A DNA stretch of 64,000 nt from Melanocharis versteri (Eukaryota; Chordata; Aves; Passeriformes; Melanocharitidae). This document shows positions 50,505 through 61,500 of the stretch, piece after piece. Both the position numbers and the translations under genes were made by a program. The notes beneath the pieces are model-generated. The model was not told the DNA's origin. It saw only the letters and a list, made by a program, of their open reading frames with translations, and did no database searches. The stretch covers positions 615,221 to 679,220 of the forward strand of contig VZTG01007876.1 in assembly GCA_013397845.1 (NCBI GenBank), read 5' to 3'. Numbering within the stretch: the first letter of the stretch is position 1; the number at the start of each line of letters is the position of its first letter.

Positions 50505-50647
50505 TGATTCAGATCAATTCAAGTCATGGAAAATTTCACCACAGAAGTGAATGATAAAAGGGATCCGGATCTCTCTGATGAAAGGCACTTCTCATTGAAT
50601 TGTTTCAAGTACCCTTAATAAAGTACTTGGTTTAAAAAAAAAAAAAA
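50505..50647 (+). other. Transcript-end-like motif: AATAAA plus A14
   Basis: A canonical AATAAA (50617-50622) is followed 11 bases later by 14 uninterrupted A (50634-50647), the layout of a polyadenylated mRNA end copied into DNA. Upstream, a 30-codon ATG frame (50526-50615) ends in TAA just before the signal. It is preceded by an in-frame TGA at 50505, so it is not part of a longer frame. I do not recognise the peptide. No flanking target-site duplication was seen. It may be the 3' end of an old processed retrocopy or a chance arrangement. Confidence 0.35.
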
Positions 50648-50812
50648 TTAACACACAAAAAAGATAACAAAACCAGATAATTCTGATTTACCAAGACATC
50701 TTAGAGCACGTTGGCTTTCCAAGACTCACCATCCATCAAAAAAAGAGAGCTTTTGGGACTGGACTTGCAGAGCAGGGTGGATGGGGGAATGCTCGTGTTG
50801 ATGTTACACCAC

Positions 50813-50862
50813 CACAATGTGTTATTTACCATGCAATGTGTTACCATCACAATGTGTTATTT
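50813..50862 (+). repeat. Three copies of CAATGTGTTA
   Basis: The word CAATGTGTTA occurs three times in about 50 bases. The outer two copies extend to CACAATGTGTTATTT (50813 and 50848) and the middle one (50834) runs into TTACCAT. The repeats are spaced by ACCAT-type words, suggesting slippage or short templated duplication. Confidence 0.85.
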
Positions 50863-53800
50863 TAGTTCTAGTATAATGCTTCCTCTTACAAAAATGTCAA
50901 ACACAAGCACTTTCTTGCAATTACAGACTGTTTCGATAGATAAAAGGGATTTGTCTTAACAAGAAAGGAACTTGTCTCTAAAGTTTTAAATATATACTTG
51001 TGTATGTCTGTAGTGAAATACAAGGGGGAAAAAAAAAAATCTATCCGAACACATCCTCCTTAAAATAATACTGGATCAATCCAAGATATTTCAAATTGTA
51101 TGAACCTCTACGCAGTGAAACCAAGAAATAATAAACTGCAAAATGCCTAACTGAACAGGAGTACATTCCAAAAAACCAAACACTTCCAGGTTCCTCACCC
51201 TATTCAGCTCATGCTTTCATTGAGTGGAGTCTGAAAGACTCCCCAGTGTTAACACACATCAGAGATGGGAGACCTGAGTTAAAACCCCTGCTTCACCCAT
51301 GTCCCTGCCAGGATCAACTGTCCCAGCAGCCACCCACGCCCCAGGCCAGTGCTCTGCCTCTGGGGCTTCTCTTCTCTCTCCCTCTCATCTTCCCACCCCA
51401 GAGCAGAACAGAGCTCAGACCCAGCACGAGAGCTTTGCTTTCCCTGCACGAACACTCCTGCCATCCCATCTGCTGTGACAGATGCACTGCCACCCCGGCA
51501 CAAAACATGGAAGGCACAAGCAAGGCCAGAAAGGCAGCACCCTCATCTCCGTGACCTTCCACTGGTCCCTGGGCCGGAACACCAGGATGTGTCCTCCAGG
51601 TCACAAAAACTGCACCACAAATTCGAATTGTGCGGCCTCTCAGGCTACGCAGTTTAGGGGCTGAAACAGAATATATTTACTGAAGAACACATGCTGCTAA
51701 CAGCTTATCAGACCAGCACAGGCACGGAGTCTTACATTGCCCACAGCCTGTTTTAATGCCACCTGTTAACATGTCAACGTCCTACTGGGTGCAAGAAAGG
51801 CAAGAGACAGCGACCAAAACCTGGTGCTGGGGATAAATGACTTTAGGAAAGTTCCATTTCATTGGTCTGGATTGCATCACACCTCGCAGGTAAGGGAGTT
51901 TACAGTGAGCTGTGCACACGTGGGAGCAGCAGGGATGGGAAGGATTCCAGCTGCTCATCCCACACCACCAGCACTGGGAGCAGCTGGCTCGGTGCTATTG
52001 CTCTGGTCACACTCATTAGCAGCCAAAACACGGTCCTCTCCCCTCAACTGCTCACATGAACAGTGTTAGTCCCTCCGTGGCTGGGTTTTGGAGATACAGA
52101 ATCCTACCTTTAACTGCAGAAGGATCTCCTGTGTTTGATAAAGTGCACAACACTCCGAGTTCAATGCAACGTTCAAAAAATTGCCCATGATAATTGAGGT
52201 AGACAGGAGGCTTATTTCAGCCAAAGCTGTTTTACAAGAAATAGCTTTCTTCTGATTGTGCTCCACTTCAACAGCCCATACATAATTTAAAACCAATATA
52301 TTTTCAATTATTTTGAGCTCCCTAAACAAGAGAATTTTTATGGATGTTAAATATAACCAGGTAATCATTAAAATGTTGCTTGTGTTGCAATTTTTTTGCA
52401 GTTCAAAAGCAATGTTAAAATTTCTTAGTAGTAAATGAGACCTCTAGGGAGGAATGGTTAGAAAGAGGTTTAATCAGATTTTCCAGAAGAAAGTGGAGGA
52501 AAAAATCCAGCAAAATCATCTTCAATTTTCCTTCTCTTTTGGAATCAAAGTCAAGCCCAATAACTCATCCACAGTAGTTATTCCAGCAGAAATATGTTCC
52601 TAATTTCATGCAAAAGTACTGCCCAGGTGAATTTAACTGCACGACCAGAGATGTTTTGGCTGCACCATCTAAAATGTTTAGGTTTGTAGACTGACATGAC
52701 TTTATTATTACTAAATTAAAATCAAAGCCTTGTAGGATGTTTTGAATTCCTGACAGCTACTAAAGCCTATTATCTCAGTGACACCTTAGTGAGAAGGCAG
52801 AAGAAATCAGCTCCCTCTTCCTCGAGTAACAGCTCAGTGTTCAAACTACGAGTAGGCTACAAGTGTTGTGCATGCAAAAATATAAGAATAGTAAAGAGTT
52901 ATAAATATATAAAATACATAAAAATAGAAAATCTATGCAAGATGGACAGAGGTGTTGAGTCTTACAGTTTTCTTCTGGGTATAACTGATTTTCTCATTAA
53001 AATCCTGTATTCACATTTAGCATTTCCTGGAAGCTGATTGTGTTTTACCCCAGGGGAAGAAGCCTGTCATGCAGCCATCGCCTGCTGCTTCACTTCTGAA
53101 CCACCAAGTTCTCTCTTCACAGTTTGCTTTTCCATTTCCTGAGGTACTATTTTCAAAAGCACCCAAGCAGTGACAATTCCTTGGCTGTTTAAGTCCTTTT
53201 GAAGATGGTTCTTGTCGCATTCCAATGGGATTGATGCTCTACAAAAGCTCTCTGTTCCCACTGCACACTCCAGCCTTACAAAAGAAACTTATTCCCTCCT
53301 AGCAGCCCCCAGAGACTACAGAGCCTTATAGAAACAGCTGTAACACATCTATATTTCTGCTAGTTTGGAAGCCAACACAAGATTTCTTATCTCCACTTTA
53401 TGCATGGGTATATCAAAAGCCAGATTTGTCAAATATCTTCAGAAGTCTAACTCAGAAAATCCCTTACCTCTGGCATTATTAGACACACAAAAAATGTGCA
53501 GCTATTTTCTTATCCATAGGATAAGTGGTGAACTTCAGGCCTTTGTTGTCAAATGACTTTATGTAGCCAACCAATATTTGAAAGCAAAATACACTTTAAA
53601 AGAAATAAAAGAGGAAAAATTATATGAATACATGCTAAAGCACCTCCTTGCTGTCCCAGAGTTTTTAAGGTGACAGCTTTTACCCGGTTCTTAGGGAATC
53701 CTTAGGGAGGAATTAGGAAAACATCTCAAGGCACAGTTACATGATGCATAAATTACATTTTATGCATTCAGGGTTAAACTAAACACAGGGAGAACATGAA

Positions 53801-55500
53801 GTGGCTCCACACTGCCAGAAGCGTTCCCAAAAATCCTACAGCTTTTATGCAAGGACTGTGCTTCCACAGGGAAGGAGTTTTGTTTCATTTTCCTCCTCCA
53901 AACTTCGGAAGAAAACAACCCAACAGCATCTTGACTTCGAAAAATTATTCAAACTGCAATTGGATGGAGCCAATACTACCAGATAAACAGGGGGCTTTGC
54001 ACCAACTCTGTGCTTTCTTGACATTTAAAAGCAATTCTGCATAGGAGTATTTGGCCAAATTTTAAAGACTGTATTAAAATAAACCATTGAAGACCAGCCC
54101 AGCAATATTAAATGAATGCAGACACATCAGGAATGCTCTTCTAACACTCCTCATTTCTGTCACCAGGAAGAAGAGGAAGAAAACACAAGCTCCATGAGAC
54201 AGCTGACTGTCAGGTTACTCAAGATAAGAATAAATGTCAAAAGAAATCAAACTTTCTAGAGTTCCTATTAATTTGTTTCTTGTACATTGAAGGAATTACA
54301 GCTGAGAGGCATTCAAAAGAAGAAACCTGATGAACAATATTAATTTTGGTGTGTAAGTAGCTTGAGGATAAACAGTGATAATCTCCAGAGTCAGCAGAAT
54401 GTTTTCCTTTATTTACCAAAGAAAACAATATATACTTGAATAAAGCCTATTTACAGTAAATCAATTTACAGATCCTAAGCTACTGTGTCAGTGCTCAGAG
54501 CTGTTGAGTTACACCCTTTGTAACCACACCACAAAAGCTTGGTGTTCCTCATGCTTTTAGGGCAACAAACCAGAAGTGGCAGAATTTAAACTACAGCTGG
54601 AAAACTCAGATTCTTTTTGTAGTGCCTGCTATTTTCCAGGTGTATTTCCTGGTGAATTGTGTAAGAGGACTCAGTGTGCCATGTTCTCTTTGATGGAATT
54701 ATTTCTATCCCCGGGTTGACAAATTTGAGGAAAGAAGTAAATTTTTATTTGGTGTAATCCAAAAATTGTACAAGCAGGTATTTTTCACATAACTTCATTG
54801 CTTAAGCTCTATATTAGCACTAATTATCATCGCAGAAGTTGACAGACGAATTCTCTGCTGCCATAAACAGTGCCATTGGCTTCCAGACTAATATTCCTCC
54901 TGCTGCTGTCCAAGAAGGGGTGGTAAAACAAAAAACCAGACCCACACCTATGTCTACCTTCTAGTGGGATGGTCTAACCTCTCCATAGGCCAGAGCAAAG
55001 CTGGGAGGTAAAATAAGCCCCATTTTTTTTCAGATGCCTCTTCACTGCTGTTTCCCATTGAGCAGGGAGGATCACAGTAAATACTCAGTGCAGTACACGA
55101 GCCGTTCCCCTCCTCCTTGGCTGCACTGGCAAACTCAGTGAGCCTGAGATGTGCAGGTAAAGGCTCCCAGCAGTGACACTTGGCACTGGGGTTTGCTGAT
55201 GTGAAATCAGCTTTACTACACACACTCAGATTAAAGACTGGGCCTTATGAAATTAGCTGGAGCTGTGCTCTGCAGTTTCCTGCTGGCTGATTTATTTGTT
55301 CTGTAAAAACCTTAACGCATCATTCAGACAAGTCACAGGCAGCATGGCAATGTCTTACTCAACAGATCTCTTCCCTGGGCACATTCAGGCAGTTCTGCTG
55401 ACCAAATTTTACTGGCCCAGTGCTCCAAGAGGTAAGATCTTGCCTGCACCAAGCCAAGGGCCAAGGCCAGACCCATTTCAGATCTCAATTCAGTGAAAGA

Positions 55501-55680
55501 ATCAAGAGAAGGGTTACAAGGTCAGGGTACAAAGGGAGGAACTGCAAGGAGTGGGCAGAAAAAGAATGGTGAATCAGGAGCTGGAATAACCCAGAGTGAA
55601 GACATTAGAAAGAGAATAACAGAATTGGAAGGATGTATAATTTAAAGGAGAAAACAGAGGAGTGAAACAAGGGAATGCTT
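55501..55680 (+). other. Strongly purine-rich strand
   Basis: By hand count only 45 of 180 bases on the + strand are pyrimidines (75% purine), and the bias continues more weakly towards 55790. It is not a simple repeat: no period is seen. Such asymmetry can come from a degraded retroelement, a long-term transcription bias, or chance. No protein similarity was recognised in any frame. Confidence 0.55.
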
Positions 55681-58104
55681 TATTACATTGCTCAGTTACA
55701 GTGATAAACCAAAGTGATATACAGCTAGCTAGCACAGAAGAAACAGAAGAATTCAAAAGAGAAGAAAAACATGCAAAGAGTCCATAAATTATTTTGCAAG
55801 GTATAGTATTATCTGATAGAAAATTTAGTGCTAGGATGTTACAATAAATAATCCAATAAATATTAGCATTACAATAGGGAATAGAACAAGCTGGGATGGG
55901 AACATCTACAGAAGTTCATGGAGGGCAGGGAAACGTCTAAAGCAGGGCTGGTGCTACTCATCACTTTGGGGAGAGATGAAGAGCAGAAGAAATCCATCTT
56001 CAGCATTGTAAGTGACATGAGTTCCTAAAATATGCATCAAATGAAACACCAGGGAGATGAAAAGGGCCCCTCTTCAGCAGAAAACTCCCAGCTTGCTGCC
56101 GAGACAGGATGCCAGGGAAACAGCCACGTCTGGGGGGCTGTGCAGAGCTGGCCTCAGCCCTGTGCCTGCGGGGATGCTTCCCCACCCATCAGCAACATTT
56201 CTTTTTCATCTAACCTCAAGGAGCAGAAAGCGATCCCCGAAACAGGCAGGATAATTTGTTCCACTAAGACACAGAAGATTTGCTCCACGAGTAGTAAGGA
56301 TTAGTCTCCTAAATTACCTGATTTGATTTTCGTTTTACAAAAAAAATTCAGGCACTTCAGTAGAAATAAGGCAGTGAGTTTAAGTCTCCTGAATATCTTG
56401 GGGAAAGGTTTTTCAGGCTGAGAGAACAACCTGAAAGGACCTAAACAGTTATAACTGGGGAAAGATCTCATTGTTTGCTTCTATTATCATGATATTCCTG
56501 TCTTTTTTTTAATAGTTTCTGAATATCAGAAGAAATGTTAGATATGCCGTATATTAATAGAAAATAAATGCTTCCCATGCTTGTAAAACATCATAACCTC
56601 AATAAACATTTTTCTAGGCATTGCTGTTGGGAGACATCGTGTCCTATGTGTTGTGCTGGAGTTCATGGTGTTATGTGCAGATGGCACTAAAAGCCACAGT
56701 AAAACATCCAAAGCAAGGAATAGTCTTATCAAAAATAACAATTAAAACATTGAGGAATATCATATCAGTATTTTTAATCAAGCCCAGTCATCAGGTGACG
56801 TGTTTATAAATGCGTGTATATAAGTAAAAAACAACTTGCGCTTTGTGGAACAAGACCCAAGATGCAAATCATGAGTCTTTTTGAAACTTTGTGATTTGTT
56901 TTGTAAATTTTCTAATCCATTTTCTCAGAGTTGAGGCAGGAAAAAAAATAGCTAGGATGAAGAACAATGAACCTAAACCAATGCATATTTAATCTCAGCT
57001 TAAAGAAAACAATTTAAAACTCATTTTGAGAGCCATGGAGGTGTTGCCCAAGTTTTACCTTGTATGTCAAGCTGATTTGATATTTAACATTCAAAGTAAA
57101 CCAAACAGTGCAAACAAGCTTCCTCTAGAACTAGAGATGAAAAATGGATAGAAGCTTATTGATTCAACAAAACTACCATTTTAGTACAAAGTTCAGCTTT
57201 AAACTTCCACCAGAATAACTGCAATGGGAAAAAGGTTATTTATTTAAACCATTCACAAGTGTATTTTTGGGGGTGATGGGGGATGATGATGAGCTGGGGT
57301 TACACACAAATGGTGAACTCTGGTTTCATGAAATGGGGGAAAAGGAAGAGAGGAAAATCCAGACCACCAAACACAAGAAAATGCCCTTTGTAAAGGAAAA
57401 CTTTCTTCTGATTATTTGACATATCTAGACCGAATTTGTTGGGATGTATTCTGTATAATAAACAAGCCCTCAACTATTAAGTTCACCTTGAACTAAACCC
57501 TCAAACTGCTTGAACAACTTTGCTGCTTGAAAGCAAGGAAGCAAACGCTGTGAACTTGGTAAAGGATTCCAGGGGAAGGAGGTTAAGACTGATTCTAGCA
57601 AGTTTTGAATTCCTCTGCTACCAGCTCTCCATCCAATAGCCAGAAACCAAACAACCCAAAGACCAAAGCACAGGTCCCATTGAAGGCCCAGAGTTATAGC
57701 AGCGCCCTGAAAATTGCCCTGGCCAATACAAGAATGAAAACTCATTTCACGTTACGAATCACTAAGTAATTTCACATAAAAAGTTATTATTTGTAATGAA
57801 ATTTCCCAAGCTGGTTATTTAACTATGAGGCTACAGGATTACCTGAACAGGGTAGAGACATAAGCAGACAATTTGATTCTCTCTGCAGCACTTTCAAAAA
57901 TCTTTTTTCTGGGTACTGATTACACAGACACAGAAATGCTCCCTCTCAGACAGGCAGTTTCAGATGGAAACACTGCAGAATGCTTCACAAAAACCCAGTC
58001 ACCCACGGATTATTTCAGATTCAAGCTGTGTGTTCCAAACGTTGATTCACTCTATTTTTCAATTTTCAAGCAATATATTGTTTATATAAAAGGAGAAAAG
58101 TCAA

Positions 58105-58136
58105 TGTATGCATATATACACACATATATATGCACA
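58105..58136. repeat. TA/CA alternating dinucleotide run
   Basis: An impure alternating purine-pyrimidine stretch mixing GTATGCATATATAC and ACATATATATGCAC. It could adopt left-handed DNA. It is short and imperfect. Confidence 0.7.
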
Positions 58137-58522
58137 CTCTGTTTTAAAAGTCTTGCTCAGAGAAATGAAACAAATTGAAACACTGCAGCAAATGTAACAG
58201 AACTTGGGAATTACTAAATTTCTTGGTTTTTTCCTGCATAAAAGTGACATATGTGGGAGACACTGGATACATGTGCACTTGAGTAACTTGGCAGATCCTC
58301 GCTGTAGGCTTCGTGTCTGACACAAAAATCTCACAGCCCTCCCTCTCAGACGTTCTCTAAGTGGAGACAAATGTCCATGATGATAGAGCTCACCCAAAGC
58401 CAACCAACAGGGACTGCAGCAGTCCCCTCCTGACACAGGTCATTGTTTCACAGAGCTCATGGCCCCCACTTTCCAGCAAATCTTGCATTTCAAGAGTTCG
58501 ACTTCACCAGCATTTCTTACAT

Positions 58523-58560
58523 TAAACAAAAACAACAAAAAACAACCCCGAACAAACAGG
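58523..58560. repeat. A/C low-complexity tract
   Basis: About 38 bases of A and C with two isolated G, with AAACAAAAACAACAAAA and CCCC words on the + strand. It is the last of the A/C tracts in the window. Confidence 0.8.
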
Positions 58561-61500
58561 AATTCCAATCGAATTACATATAAACCTGAGGTATGGACAG
58601 TAAATATTATTTCAGAGATTTCAAATCTATAAATCAAGGTTATATATTTAGCTCTTGGTTTAAAAGGCAAAGATACATTTCTTCACTTCTCTTAATGTTT
58701 CAGAGTTTAAAAACAGGGAATTGTTTCTTAAACTCCATTGCAGGGGGGGAAAAGAAATCTTTTAAAGGAACTGCAGTATAGAAAAAGCATTCCTGATCAT
58801 GTGGGAGGCTCTCACTAAAAATTGAAGTGATCACAAAGCTCAGGGATGCTGGTAATTAGAATCCATCACACAGGTCATTTCAGGTCATGCCAGATGATCC
58901 TATCCAACCTCCAAACCCCAGGAAGCTGAGAGAAAGAAGAACTCGTTTTCTTTTAGTCAGAAAGAACCAACTCCTTTGATGCAAAGCTCTCGGGTGACCT
59001 AAAATCTGTCACACCAGGTCCAGGGGAGAGCTGTCTGTGTAACTTCAGAGCATGTGCTTAACCTTTAATCGTTTGCTTACAGTCTTCATTTTCCCAGGCT
59101 TACACCTCACTCTTCCCTTTCCTGGAGGTGACATGTTTCTTCCTGAAATAACGAGAAATGCACTTTTTGCTATTGCATAGAAAGGACTGAAATAGCAACT
59201 TATGCCTTTGCTTGATCTGCATTGTTCTCTTTCCTTTAGGGTTTGTTGCTTCATTTTAAAATGAGAAGTGCTGAAACTCAGGCTTCAGCAAAAACTTCAT
59301 TCTATAAAGTTTAACCCAAAATTATATCCAGGAATAATTACAGCAATATTACAGTCTAATTACAGCCATTATTGTAGAAAGCTTTGTTTTTTCCAGGGGT
59401 CAAGTGCTCCAGCAAAGAAGGGGGCAACGAGGGGCAGCCAGAGTAAAAGGACATTGCAGGTGGATAAAATATATGAAAATAGACTGTAACTAGGTTATAT
59501 GAAAATATTAAACCACAACTCACTAGGCATTTTTGCTTCTGAATTAAAGGAATAAAAGCCCATCTGCTAAGTAATACCCTGTTGTTCACGAAATACATGA
59601 TTTTGTCTGATTAAAGTGGACTAATTTCCTGAGATGAAAGGAGAGAAACTTGTGAATGAGCCACAGAAGGCATTTTGAAACCACAAAAAATAAATCAGAT
59701 GTAGGCAGTAATGAGATTGTGCTGTACTGATTTCTATAACACCAGTGCTGAACTTTCCTAAGAGACCCCAGTGTTTACACTGCTTTACCATTAATAACAC
59801 AAGAAAATCCTATGTTAAAAATCAGACAGTTAAAAGAGAAGTCACATGCAAGGCACAAAACACATCCTTTTTCATTTTAGATGCTCAACTGCCAATCAAA
59901 GAACATTTTTTGAATGCACACTCCTGAATCTCCTCTGCACATTTTCTGCTCAGTTAGAACACCTCCCTGGCCACGATTAACCTTGCAGTACCCACAGGGT
60001 GCCAGGTAGCTGGCAGTGCCTGAGGACACAGACAAGTGATTATTTTACCCTGACATTTTAAGCAAGAATCTCTATGTCCTGGTAATGACAGCATCTTTTT
60101 CCAGCAAAGTTCCTTCAAATCCTAGCAGCACTTTTCAGGTTTTGGAAAAAAACTTGTGTCCCTCAGATAATTCAGGTTTTGTTGCTTAAGTTTGTTCTGT
60201 TTGGGAAATAGAAGGACCATATACAATAAAAAGAGAAGAACGTTAAGCCTTTCAGTCAGGCAGACAAGGAAGCTCGCTGTTCCTCACCCACAGCAGCCAC
60301 CACTGCACAGCCCCTGCTCACATCTTCTGAGTGCCAGCAGCAGCAGCACCGTGGTTTGTTGGATCTGACAAAGCCTCACCTGCAGGGACCATTAGAGCTC
60401 TCCAAACAAATCTCCAAGACAAGCTGAGGGTTATGAATCCTTCTCGTATCTAGATAAACACTGTCCAGAATATATCTAACATACAATGCACCATATTAAG
60501 ACTGTGTGGGCTGGAGGATGGGTAGGCATCAAAATGAGATGTATTTTCAAACTACAAAATGTATTCTGTTTTGAGAATCACCTTATTGTAAAATCCATCA
60601 ACTTAAAAAAAAAAATGTGTGAATGGGAATAGGATTCTCAAAAGCAATCCATTAATCTCTCTTCTTTATCATAATGCTCAAATACGCTTCAAACACCCAA
60701 TTAACCAGGTCACTGAAACCTGAGTAAGCTCAGGGATGTCTCTCCCTGGATCCATTTAATTCATACTCATACACAGTAAGCAAATGATTGATTCCTGTTA
60801 GGCAAGTTGCTATTCCATTGTTGTTTGAGAGAATTTCCTAAGTTCAGCCTGTCATCCATTATGCCCCAAACGTCCACGCTTCCATATTCCATAGAAATGC
60901 TGACAGAAGAACAGCTTTTATGCTTTGTGTGTGTCAGAGAGCAGCAAATACAGGAGAGCCTGTGACAGTGGCCTCCATTTGTGAGGAGATAAGCAAAAAC
61001 CTGGTCGTGGATATTAATAAATCCAGTCTAACAGTGTTCTACATTACATAAATAATTCCAATCCGTTTTTATCAAGAAGCAAACATGAGGTGGAGAGATA
61101 AAACTGATGTTTGTCAAGGGAGAATCAATGAAGATAAAAGTGCTCCCTTTATTGATTGCTACATGTTCTTTTGAATTGAAACACCGCTAGATAATGTTTC
61201 TATGTTAAAAAGTAGTGATCTGCCATTTATTTCCTTAATGGGAGATAGCTGCTGGATGAAATTTCCCTTTAGTCAAAAAGCCTATATTCAGCATAAATTA
61301 ATGGTTTTCCTAATTCATTTTGTTCAGCTGTGTTAATGTTTTCAAAACCACAATTTCATTCTGTGTAAATAATTAATTGGACTTTTCTTGGGAACCGGAA
61401 TGTTCAGAAGACTGTAACATGTTGAGTTCCTCATGCAGACCTGGACAGCTCCTTGTGGAGACCTGCATGTTTGAATGATGGAGAATTTTTGGCTTCATCC

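Larger units (their letters stand above)
50648..58522. other. Gene-free stretch, partly purine-biased
   Basis: No gene is seen. It includes the CAATGTGTTA word cluster (50813-50862), an A11 run (51029-51039) and a purine-rich + strand at 55501-55680. Frames around 51246-51657 (about 100 codons on each strand, overlapping) lie in a locally GC-richer patch and have no domain signature. An alternating TA/CA run lies at 58105-58136. Confidence 0.5.

Noticed and set aside
57262..57310. G-run cluster that might form a quadruplex
   Set aside because: Only three G runs of four or more lie close enough together; a fourth is missing within normal loop length.
58870..58915. CR1-like words (AGATGATCCTATCCAACCTCC)
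   Set aside because: The resemblance is limited to about 20 bases, without the CAAGGCCCTGAGCA block or terminal octamers. Too weak to call.
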